A stretch of DNA of 10,145 bases from CALJGI01 sp047618115 (GTDB lineage Bacteria > Pseudomonadota > Gammaproteobacteria > Pseudomonadales > Halieaceae): the NCBI GenBank assembly GCA_047618115.1, contig JBLHKV010000139.1:1-10145 (forward strand). Reading direction: 5' to 3'. Every line of letters begins with the position of its first letter. The first letter of the stretch is position 1. Positions 1 to 6,614 of the stretch are shown piece by piece. The translations under genes and the position numbers were made by a program. The notes beneath the pieces are model-generated. The model was not told the DNA's origin. It was given only the letters and a program-made list of their open reading frames with translations, and did no database searches.

Positions 1-1320
1 TGTGACGACCTCCATGCCTGGGATTACCTTCTTGGGGCGATTGCCCTGGGGAATAATAGCGCGGGTAAAGCCATGTTTGGCCGCCTCCTGCAGACGCTCC
101 TGGCCACCGGGTACAGGACGAATTTCGCCGGAGAGGCCCACCTCGCCAAACACGACCAGATCGCGTGGCAAGACCTGGTCACGAAAACTGGATACCATAG
201 CGAGCAACAACGCCAGGTCGGCACCTGTTTCCAGGACTTTTACCCCACCCACAACGTTGGCAAAAACATCCTGATCTCCGATCATCAACCCACCGTGGCG
301 GTGTAGCACCGCGAGTAACATTGCCAATCTATTCTGCTCCAACCCAACGGCAACCCGGCGTGGATTTGAAAGCTGGCTTTCGTCGACCAGCGCCTGAATT
401 TCAACCAGCAAGGGCCGCGTTCCCTCCCATACCGCCATGACCACGCTGCCTGAAGACGTCTCCGCGCCGCGGTTTAGAAAGATGGCCGACGGATTGGTGA
501 CCTCCATCAAACCTTCCTCGGACATGGCAAAGACCCCGAGTTCATTGACCGGCCCAAAGCGATTTTTATTACCCCGCAATGTCCGAAAGCGACTGTCGGC
601 AGTATCTTCAAGCATGATTGAGCAGTCGATCATATGCTCCAAAACCTTGGGACCCGCCAAAGAACCATCTTTGGTAACGTGACCCACCAATAGCAACACC
701 ATGCCGCTTTGCTTGGCATAACGCGTCAAGACTGCGGCACACTCGCGCACCTGGCTGACACTACCCGGCGCCGATGCCAGCTCTTCGTTATAGACAACCT
801 GAATCGAGTCGACGACCAGAACCTTGGGCTTGTGTCGTTCCAAAGCGCGCAAAATATCACTTATATTGGTTTCTGCCATAAGCCGCAATTTATCCAGCGG
901 CAGGGCCAGACGATGACCGCGCATAGCGATTTGTTGAGGCGACTCCTCGCCAGTGACATACAGCGCCTCCATCCGGGAGGCGAGGTAGCACATCGTTTGC
1001 AGCAACAGCGTACTCTTGCCCGCACCGGGATTACCGCCGATCAGAACCGCGGAGCCCGGCACCAGACCCCCGCCCAGCACCCGATCGAATTCACCGAGGC
1101 CAGAACTGAAACGAGGCAAGTCTTCCAGGTCGATCTCAGATAACACCCGGGCCTCGGCGACTTGACCCGTATACCCTGCCCTGCCGGATGACTTCTTACC
1201 GGGCCCCAGCTTAATTTCACTCAAAGTATTCCAGGCGCTGCACTCGGCGCACTGCCCCTGCCACTTACCGTGTTCTCCGCCACAGTCTGTGCATACAAAA
1301 GCTGATTTTTGTTTAGCCAT
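1..1320 (-). CDS. radA: DNA repair protein RadA (Sms), 3' end outside window
   Basis: RadA is a RecA-family, DnaB-like hexameric ATPase that extends heteroduplex DNA and drives branch migration in homologous recombination. The 440 visible residues show the full architecture. An N-terminal zinc finger has Cys10, Cys13, Cys24 and Cys27. The RecA-type ATPase core has Walker A GGNPGAGKST at about 95-104 and a Walker B strand ending VLVVDS near 167-172. The RadA signature KNRFG lies at 252-256. The Lon-protease-like C-terminal domain begins around 280 and runs to the window edge. RadA is usually about 455 residues, so roughly 15-20 residues and the stop codon are missing. The ATG at 1318-1320 is preceded by a GAGAGGGG purine tract. 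The gene is transcribed divergently from the helicase-loader operon at 1470. No frameshift or lost motif is seen. The identification is secure from the zinc finger plus KNRFG. Confidence 0.97.
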   Translation of the reverse strand, partial: MAKQKSAFVCTDCGGEHGKWQGQCAECSAWNTLSEIKLGPGKKSSGRAGYTGQVAEARVLSEIDLEDLPRFSSGLGEFDRVLGGGLVPGSAVLIGGNPGAGKSTLLLQTMCYLASRMEALYVTGEESPQQIAMRGHRLALPLDKLRLMAETNISDILRALERHKPKVLVVDSIQVVYNEELASAPGSVSQVRECAAVLTRYAKQSGMVLLLVGHVTKDGSLAGPKVLEHMIDCSIMLEDTADSRFRTLRGNKNRFGPVNELGVFAMSEEGLMEVTNPSAIFLNRGAETSSGSVVMAVWEGTRPLLVEIQALVDESQLSNPRRVAVGLEQNRLAMLLAVLHRHGGLMIGDQDVFANVVGGVKVLETGADLALLLAMVSSFRDQVLPRDLVVFGEVGLSGEIRPVPGGQERLQEAAKHGFTRAIIPQGNRPKKVIPGMEVVT

Positions 1321-1355
1321 CTGCCGTTGGTCCCCTCTCCGAAGGCGCTAATGCT

Positions 1356-1384
1356 AACATAGGAAATTGTTTGTTCCAGACCAA
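1356..1384 (-). promoter_or_regulatory. Candidate sigma-70 promoter for radA
   Basis: Read on the minus strand, a TTGGTC -35-like hexamer (1379-1384) is followed after exactly 17 nt by a TATGTT -10-like hexamer (1356-1361), about 35 nt upstream of the radA start. The match is partial (3/6 and 4/6), so this is a pattern match only. Confidence 0.35.
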
Positions 1385-1396
1385 TGGGATAATTGC

Positions 1397-1425
1397 TTGG
1401 CGCTCCGCAACATGCGCCGTACAAT
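1397..1425 (+). promoter_or_regulatory. Candidate sigma-70 promoter for the helicase-loader operon
   Basis: TTGGCG (1397-1402), a 17-nt spacer and TACAAT (1420-1425) give a good sigma-70 promoter about 45 nt upstream of the ATG at 1470. It does not overlap the proposed radA promoter. It is the best plus-strand candidate in the 149-nt divergent gap. Confidence 0.5.
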
Positions 1426-1469
1426 CCTTGTCTCGGCGCCCAAACTTTTTAAACGGCCACCTGCTTTAA

Positions 1470-2600
1470 ATGACTTCATCAACACTGATTCCAGAACACC
1501 CTTTGGTCTTCTACCCCTCTATGGCCGCCACTCTCGGCCTGGAAGAGGCTGTGTTGCTGCACCAACTGAACGAACTGATGCGCTATCGCGGGGGCACATC
1601 TAAAGATGGTTACACGTGGTTGCAGCTGGTGCCGGGCGAGCTGATTCCGCTACTTCCCTTCTGGACCCTGCTCGACTTGCAGCGCATCGCCAACAGCCTG
1701 ATCGCCAAGGGCGTCTTACTAAGTGACAACCAAGACCTGGCAACTGCCGAATGCTTCCGATTTGCGATAAACGAAAAATTGGCGGAATGGACGCCTCCGA
1801 CTGAAGAGGTGCGCGCGATAGACCCGCCTAGCGGGGGCGGGGGCAGGCGCCTTGTGCCCAATTGGATGCCTGCTCAGGACATGCTCGAATGGCTCCATCT
1901 TAACCACGGGGTTTCGCGTGAGTTTGCGCTGGCTCAGCTGGAAGATTTCATCCTGTATTGGACAGAGCGTGGCGATGCGCATCACGCCTGGGATAACAAG
2001 TTCAGACAACACGTACTGGGGCGCTGGCGACTGCAGCAACAGCAAGCTTCGGAGCAGCGTATTTGCGCCTCGGAGAACCACCTCGATCGCTTTTGGCAAC
2101 CTGGCGCCGACGCACTTGAGATCCTCTTACGCGATGGTGTAAACCGGGAGTTCATCGATGACGCTATCCCTGAATTCGTGCTTTACTGGTCCGAACAGTC
2201 CGGCCCGACACAGGCGCCCAACTCAAAATTCATCGCCCATATACGCCGCCAATGGCGTCGCTTCAGCAGCTCGGTAGATCGCGACGGCGAAGCCAGACTG
2301 ATACCGGCCAACTGGCAACCCAACGAAGATGTATTCGATATCCTGGCGCTGGCGAATATCGATGCTGCCTTTGCCCGGTCGTTATTGCCGGAATTCCAGA
2401 TGTATTGGCAAGATAGCCAGCAGGAATACAGTTCGTGGAACACGAAATTTCTACAACATGTAAAATACCATTGGGCGAAGAGTCATCAATTAGGCAACCA
2501 CAACGGGGCTACCCATGCAGGACAGCAAAAAAATCGAACGGGTAGCACGCGAGCTCGAAGCATCGCAGAAGACCTCACCGACCGCAGCTGGGCAAGCTGA
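1470..2600 (+). CDS. dopC: DopC-like replication protein with three tandem DnaT-like domains
   Basis: The protein has 376 residues. Residues about 8-105 look like a winged-helix module, as in phage replisome organisers (DnaD or lambda O type). An acidic/glycine linker leads to three related segments at about 128-187, 206-264 and 277-337. Each has the pattern W-x-P, then E/D-F-x-x-YW, then KF-x-x-H and a basic W-R/K-rich end, as in the DnaT_2 type domain of the primosomal protein DnaT, which binds ssDNA and helps helicase loading. E. coli DnaT has one such domain. The tail from about 340 is low-complexity and is encoded over the start of the next gene. The ATG at 1470 directly follows an in-frame TAA, so no longer start exists; its ribosome binding site is weak. 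The downstream neighbour is a lambda P-like loader, and dnaB lies convergent nearby. I recall such pairs described as domesticated lambda O/P genes named dopC/dopE. The domain reading is firm (0.75); the symbol is less so (0.55). Confidence 0.75.
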   Translation: MTSSTLIPEHPLVFYPSMAATLGLEEAVLLHQLNELMRYRGGTSKDGYTWLQLVPGELIPLLPFWTLLDLQRIANSLIAKGVLLSDNQDLATAECFRFAINEKLAEWTPPTEEVRAIDPPSGGGGRRLVPNWMPAQDMLEWLHLNHGVSREFALAQLEDFILYWTERGDAHHAWDNKFRQHVLGRWRLQQQQASEQRICASENHLDRFWQPGADALEILLRDGVNREFIDDAIPEFVLYWSEQSGPTQAPNSKFIAHIRRQWRRFSSSVDRDGEARLIPANWQPNEDVFDILALANIDAAFARSLLPEFQMYWQDSQQEYSSWNTKFLQHVKYHWAKSHQLGNHNGATHAGQQKNRTGSTRARSIAEDLTDRSWAS

Positions 2601-3189
2601 AGCTGGACACCGTTCCAAACCGATCAGCCCGGAACAGATAGACACCATCAATCAGGTCTTTGCCTTATTTCGACTGAACTACCACAACCAGTACTACAGC
2701 GCCTGGGGCAACGACGAGCAACTCGCGCAGATAAAGAAACTCTGGCTCGGATCACTCGCCGCTTTCTCCAGCGAGCAGATTCTGAAGGGCGCGCGACGTT
2801 GCGTAGAGCACAGTGAGTACTTACCTACATTAAATAAAATGCTGGAATGTTGCCGACAGGAGCTCGGCGCGATCGGATTAATCGACGCGCGCTCCGCGTT
2901 CATCGAGGCCTGTCAGGCTGGATCACCCAAATCAGCGCAGGCGTGGAGCCATCCAGCGGTGTACCTGGCTGGTTGTGCCGCCGATTGGTTTTTCCTCGCC
3001 AACAACCCAGAGCGCATGACTTACCCAGTCTACCAACGTCATTACCTCGGCTTTTGCGATCGGGTGCTGGCCGGTGAAACGTTCACCATAGAAGCGCCGG
3101 AAGCACTTCCTGAGCACATCGCAACTCCGCTGAGCAAGGATGAGCAATTAGAAATGCTGCGGCAACTCAGGGAAGACGTAGGCCTGTGA
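2515..3189 (+). CDS. dopE: Phage lambda P-like replicative helicase loader (DopE-like)
   Basis: This 224-residue protein is close to the 233 residues of lambda P, which binds DnaB, opens the ring and delivers it to the origin. Residues about 41-113 match the lambda P core in order: I-N-x-VF, a variable stretch, then IKKLWLGSLAAF, a helix with GARRCVEH, and YLPTLNKMLECCR in the position of FLPSPGQFVAWCR. Residues about 128-192 match the second half: acidic/helical SAFIEAC, W-S-HPAVY, and a C-terminal helix ending RVLAGETF, like RINRGEAIP. The first 36 residues are polar and low in complexity. The ATG at 2515 is the only good start; the next in-frame Met is near residue 109, inside the conserved core. 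The gene therefore overlaps dopC by 86 nt. No integrase or other phage gene is adjacent, so this is a chromosomal, apparently domesticated copy. It probably acts on the DnaB encoded at 4461-5870. The family call is strong; the dopE name rests on recalled literature. Confidence 0.82.
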   Translation: MQDSKKIERVARELEASQKTSPTAAGQAEAGHRSKPISPEQIDTINQVFALFRLNYHNQYYSAWGNDEQLAQIKKLWLGSLAAFSSEQILKGARRCVEHSEYLPTLNKMLECCRQELGAIGLIDARSAFIEACQAGSPKSAQAWSHPAVYLAGCAADWFFLANNPERMTYPVYQRHYLGFCDRVLAGETFTIEAPEALPEHIATPLSKDEQLEMLRQLREDVGL

Positions 3190-4439
3190 ACGGCTTTATG
3201 AACAACCCGGGCCGCGGCAGTAATTGGCGTTCATTTGCAGCAATTTTTATCGTCATTTGTGGCATGACAGGCCTGCTGGCCGGAGTATCTGTCAGCGAGA
3301 AGCCAGACATTGAGACAGCCAATCTGTTGACCATGGCCTACTACACGATGAGTTTGTTTGTGGTAGGTGGCGTGGATCTGGGCATACCAACTGGAGGGCC
3401 AGGCTGGGGACGCGGTCTCCTCTGGTTCGCCTATTTTGGGGCACCTGTACTGGCGGCCTGGACTCTATTGAGCACTTTGCTCAATGTTATATCACCGCAG
3501 CGCTGGCAGTTACGCCGAGCCAGAAATCACATTATCGTAGTCGGCGCTAATGAGTTGAGTTTGAGCTACCTACGCGTGCTGCGACGCCACAATAAAAAAG
3601 TTCCAGTCGTGCTGGTCTGCCGTGAAATCGACGAAACAACGCGAGATGAATTCGTGCACAGCTACAACGCAATGGTGGTGGTGGGTGACGTTACTCACGA
3701 GTACTTCCTGTCAAAGCTGCGCCCACAACACGCTCTTAAAATTATGCTACTGGGGCAGGACAGCCTGCGCGCTTACGAGGCAGCTAGTATTTTGACCAGC
3801 ATGGTGCCCGGAATCGGCGAGCGGATTGTTCTGCACTGCGTCAACCTACGATTTATGCGCGCCATGGCGTCAACCAGAGTCGCCAAGGAGTGCCAGACCT
3901 TCAATACCTACCACCTCGCCGCAGCGGGCCTGGTACACAATCATCTACTCACCCATTTCGCCAAAACAGAACCCAAGGATGCCATCATCCTGGCTGGCTT
4001 TGGTCGCTTCGGGCAGACCGTGCTGGAGGAACTGCAAAAATGTGCATTAGACGAGCTCAGCACCGTCGTCATCCTCGACACAGACGCTAAGCGACGGGTA
4101 CGGGTAGCGGATGAACAAATGGAGTTTCTCGGTGATTATCGCCGCGAGTTGTTCGAGGGCGACATCTCCAATCCCGAAGTCTGGGAACAGATTCGAAACT
4201 ACGTCACGCTGAACAAATCTGACACGGTGGTGGTCCTGGGAACCGGACGCGAGTCGGAGAACCTTCGTACCGCGCTTTGGATCCGGCGAGAGTTTCCCAA
4301 AGCCAGAATTATTACCCGTAGCACCAAGGGTTCTAGATTTGCCAGGGAAGTCGGCAGAGAACACGATCTGACCAGCGTCAGTATTGCCGAATTGGTAGAG
4401 GATAATATTCCGCCAGACTGGATTCTAGAAGAAGGTTGA
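3186..4439 (+). CDS. Two-TM membrane protein with tandem RCK/TrkA-N domains, potassium channel-like
   Basis: The protein has 417 residues. TM1 lies at about 15-36, a pore-loop-like segment at about 45-70 and TM2 at about 76-100, followed by two cytoplasmic Rossmann modules of the RCK/TrkA-N type. The first begins IIVVGANELSLSYL (116-129), where the GxGxxG loop is replaced by GANELS. The second has a good GFGRFG loop (271-276) and a β2-end acid in VVILDTD (294-300), suggesting it keeps the nucleotide site. The pore loop reads SLFVVGGVDLGIP (56-68) where K+ channels have TVGYGD, so a classical potassium filter is absent. The GTG at 3186 overlaps the dopE stop (GTGA), with AGGGA 12 nt upstream; an ATG four codons later (3198) is possible but lacks a ribosome binding site. 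The gene is probably translationally coupled to dopE. Ion specificity and ligand cannot be told from sequence. Confidence 0.8.
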   Translation: MNGFMNNPGRGSNWRSFAAIFIVICGMTGLLAGVSVSEKPDIETANLLTMAYYTMSLFVVGGVDLGIPTGGPGWGRGLLWFAYFGAPVLAAWTLLSTLLNVISPQRWQLRRARNHIIVVGANELSLSYLRVLRRHNKKVPVVLVCREIDETTRDEFVHSYNAMVVVGDVTHEYFLSKLRPQHALKIMLLGQDSLRAYEAASILTSMVPGIGERIVLHCVNLRFMRAMASTRVAKECQTFNTYHLAAAGLVHNHLLTHFAKTEPKDAIILAGFGRFGQTVLEELQKCALDELSTVVILDTDAKRRVRVADEQMEFLGDYRRELFEGDISNPEVWEQIRNYVTLNKSDTVVVLGTGRESENLRTALWIRREFPKARIITRSTKGSRFAREVGREHDLTSVSIAELVEDNIPPDWILEEG

Positions 4440-4460
4440 GGCGGGAAGTGCTCCAACGCG

Positions 4461-5870
4461 TCACTTGTCTTGATCGTAGGCTTGTCTGGCGAGGTTCTCA
4501 AAGCGTGTGTACTGACCAATAAAGGCTAGCTTACACGTGCCAATTGGACCATTACGTTGCTTACCGAGGATGATCTCCGCAATGCCCTGATCCGGGCTTT
4601 CCTCGTTATACACTTCGTCGCGGTAGATGAACATGATGACGTCGGCGTCCTGCTCGATGGCCCCGGATTCTCGCAGGTCCGAGTTGACCGGACGTTTGTT
4701 TGGCCGCTGCTCCAGTGAACGGTTTAACTGAGATAAGGCAACCAATGGACACTTAAATTCCTTGGCTATGGCCTTCAGTGAACGTGATATTTCAGATATT
4801 TCAGCTGTTCTTCCATCAGTGGAACCGGCGACCTGCATCAATTGCATGTAGTCGATCATAATCATGCCCAAGTCGCCATGAATCCGCGAAATTCGCCGAG
4901 CTCGGGAGCGAATTTCAGTTGGCGTCAGCGCCGGCGTGTCGTCGATAAACAACGGCCTGTCCTTCAATTTAGACACCGCCTTTGACAGGCGGGGCCAATC
5001 CTCACTTTCCAGCTTTCCATTGCGAATTCGAGTTTGGTCTATGCGCCCGATCGAGGACAACATTCTTACAATGAGCTGGTCTGCAGGCATTTCCATGCTG
5101 AAAACAATGACGGGCTTATCCTGGTTGAGCACCGCGTGTTCCACCATATTCATGGCAAAAGACGTTTTACCCATAGAGGGCCGTCCCGCCACGATAATGA
5201 GATCCGAGTTTTGCAAACCCGAGGTTTTTTCGTTGAGTGCCTGGTAGCCGGTACTGAGTCCAGTAATATCGCCACCGGAATTAAACAGTTCGTCAATGCG
5301 GGCAACCGCCTTCTGCAACAGCGGATTCACCTCCAGTGGCCCACCGGATTTAGGCCCCTCCTCCGAGATCTGCATTATCAGACGTTCGGCATTATCGATT
5401 AGCTCTGCGCTGGTTCGGCCATCGGGGCTAAACCCGCTATCGGCAATATCTTGCGCCGCCTGGATCAGATTGCGCAGACTCGAGCGCTCACTTACCACCT
5501 TGGCGTAGGCCCGGATATTCGAGGCACTGGGCGTATTCAGCGCCAGTTCGGCCAGGTAGCTGTCTCCACCGGCAGATTCAAGCTCTCCTGCGGCGGTCAA
5601 CGCCGAGGACACCGTGACAAAATCTATAGGTTCGTCGTCGTTAACCAGTTTCGCCATCTGCCGGAAGATCTGGCGATGATTGGGACGATAAAAATCTGGG
5701 ACAGTTATTAGCTCTGACACACTGTCCCAGGCGTCATTGGCCAACATCAAGCCGCCCAATACCGAACGCTCCGCCTCAATCGAGTGCGGCTGCATCTTGA
5801 TTTTGACGAGTTCGGGGTCGTCCGCGTAGGGTAACTCTACAACGGTATTGGGATACTCAGATTCAGCCAT
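4461..5870 (-). CDS. dnaB: Replicative DNA helicase DnaB
   Basis: DnaB is the hexameric 5'-3' helicase that unwinds DNA at the replication fork and recruits primase. The 469 residues match the E. coli length (471). The N-terminal helical domain starts at PHSIEAERSVLGGLM (about 28-42). The RecA-like C-terminal domain has Walker A GRPSMGKT (229-236), FSMEMP (257-262), Walker B IMIDYMQL (337-344), the SQLNRSLEQR motif at 380-389, DLRESGAIEQDADVI (398-412) and the KQRNG arginine-finger loop (437-441). No intein or insertion is present. The ATG at 5868-5870 has only a weak ribosome binding site. Conservation starting upstream of Met26 argues against that later start. The stop is 21 nt from the stop of the convergent plus-strand operon. 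The gene lies downstream of rplI across a non-coding segment with a hairpin and a long inverted repeat, and I see no convincing promoter of its own just upstream. Confidence 0.98.
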   Translation of the reverse strand: MAESEYPNTVVELPYADDPELVKIKMQPHSIEAERSVLGGLMLANDAWDSVSELITVPDFYRPNHRQIFRQMAKLVNDDEPIDFVTVSSALTAAGELESAGGDSYLAELALNTPSASNIRAYAKVVSERSSLRNLIQAAQDIADSGFSPDGRTSAELIDNAERLIMQISEEGPKSGGPLEVNPLLQKAVARIDELFNSGGDITGLSTGYQALNEKTSGLQNSDLIIVAGRPSMGKTSFAMNMVEHAVLNQDKPVIVFSMEMPADQLIVRMLSSIGRIDQTRIRNGKLESEDWPRLSKAVSKLKDRPLFIDDTPALTPTEIRSRARRISRIHGDLGMIMIDYMQLMQVAGSTDGRTAEISEISRSLKAIAKEFKCPLVALSQLNRSLEQRPNKRPVNSDLRESGAIEQDADVIMFIYRDEVYNEESPDQGIAEIILGKQRNGPIGTCKLAFIGQYTRFENLARQAYDQDK

Positions 5871-5924
5871 GAGTGAATAACATTTCTTCGCGGCAAGGGG
5901 AGAGATTGTGGGGTATTTGCAGCC

Positions 5925-5962
5925 AAAAAAAAAGCACTCAACTAAAAGTGAGTACCTTTTTT
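5925..5962 (-). terminator. Rho-independent-type terminator, possibly bidirectional, after the rplI operon
   Basis: ACTCA (5936-5940) pairs with TGAGT (5949-5953). The arms are flanked by an A9 tract (5925-5933) and a T6 tract (5957-5962), so on either strand a short stem runs into a T-run. On the minus strand it would end transcripts from rpsF-rpsR-rplI before dnaB. The GC stem is short and has mismatches, so efficiency is uncertain. Confidence 0.5.
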
Positions 5963-5982
5963 ATCGGTGGAGCGCACCTAAC

Positions 5983-6113
5983 TTTGGGGACAGTTTACTT
6001 AATTATAATTTTGGGGACAGTTTACTTAATTATGTGAAGCTTAAGCCTCTACGATGTTTCACATAATTAAGTAAACTGTCCCCAAAATTATAATTAAGTA
6101 AACTGTCCCCAAA
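5983..6113. repeat. 131-bp perfect-armed inverted repeat built from four 24-bp units (BIME/MITE-like)
   Basis: Two arms of 56 bp (5983-6038 and 6058-6113) are exact reverse complements around a 19-nt loop. Each arm holds two direct copies of a unit containing GGGGACAGTTTACTTAAT, with a 27-bp period. Copies on the plus strand are at 5983-6006 and 6010-6033; inverted copies are at 6063-6086 and 6090-6113. The element ends 8 nt past the rplI stop. No clear target-site duplication and no transposase are in the window. The architecture resembles REP/BIME elements mobilised in trans by REP-associated Y1 (IS200-like) transposases, or a MITE. Transcribed on either strand, it would form a 56-bp RNA hairpin, which could protect or end the rplI transcript. 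The structure is certain; the origin is inferred. Confidence 0.9.
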
Positions 6114-6121
6114 ACTCGAGG

Positions 6122-6577
6122 TTAGTCGACTTCGGCAATAACGCGCAGCGTAATTGCCTGGGTGACATCCGAGTGCAGTTGAATATCAATCGAGTATTCG
6201 CCCAATTCGCGCAGCGCACCAGTAGGTAGCTTAATCTCAGACTTCGTCAGCTCGATTCCGATGGCATTTTTAACTGCCTCGGCGATATCGCGAGAGCCAA
6301 CTGAACCGAACAACTTACCTTCGTCGCCAGCATTAGCTTCTATCACAACTTCCAAACCTTCGAGTTGATTACCACGGGTTTGTGCTGCTGCCACGACTTC
6401 GGCCGCTTCAGCTTCGAGACCCGCCCGGCGCGATTCAAATGCAGCCACATTACTGACTGTAGCCGGAACTGCTTTGTTATAAGGCACCAGGTAATTACGG
6501 CCGTAGCCAGCCTTTACATTGACCTTGTCCCCGAGATTGCCGAGGTTGGCAACTTTCTCAAGTAGAATTACTTCCAT
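6122..6577 (-). CDS. rplI: 50S ribosomal protein L9
   Basis: L9 binds 23S rRNA near the base of the L1 stalk and helps maintain reading frame. All 151 residues are present (E. coli 149). The N-terminal domain begins MEVILLEKVANLGNLGD and contains the VKAGYGRNYLVP motif (about 21-32). A long connecting helix rich in Ala/Glu (about 45-72) follows. The C-terminal domain has GDEGKLFGSVGSRDIA (about 84-99). An AGAGG ribosome binding site lies upstream of the ATG at 6577. It is the last gene of the rpsF cluster, 37 nt beyond the membrane-protein gene. Nothing unusual is seen. Confidence 0.98.
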   Translation of the reverse strand: MEVILLEKVANLGNLGDKVNVKAGYGRNYLVPYNKAVPATVSNVAAFESRRAGLEAEAAEVVAAAQTRGNQLEGLEVVIEANAGDEGKLFGSVGSRDIAEAVKNAIGIELTKSEIKLPTGALRELGEYSIDIQLHSDVTQAITLRVIAEVD

Positions 6578-6614
6578 CTTACTTACCTCTTTGTAGGGAG
6601 ATTTTCTGCTCCCG

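Noticed and set aside
709..1143. 144-codon plus-strand open frame
   Set aside because: It lies wholly antisense to the radA ATPase domain, with no recognisable product or ribosome binding site.
2500..2610. Frameshift splitting one replication gene into two
   Set aside because: Each protein is complete against its own family (triple DnaT repeats; full-length lambda P-like), so two overlapping genes explain the data better.
1470..4439. Prophage remnant
   Set aside because: Apart from the lambda P-like gene there is no integrase, repressor, structural or lysis gene and no att-like repeats; the surroundings are core chromosomal genes.
6004..6009. TATAAT inside the palindrome as a promoter
   Set aside because: AATTATAATT is self-complementary and occurs in both arms, but no -35 hexamer is found at 16-18 nt on either strand.
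5983..6113. CRISPR array
   Set aside because: Four units only, two in each orientation, with 3-nt gaps within each arm; there are no unique spacers and no cas genes.
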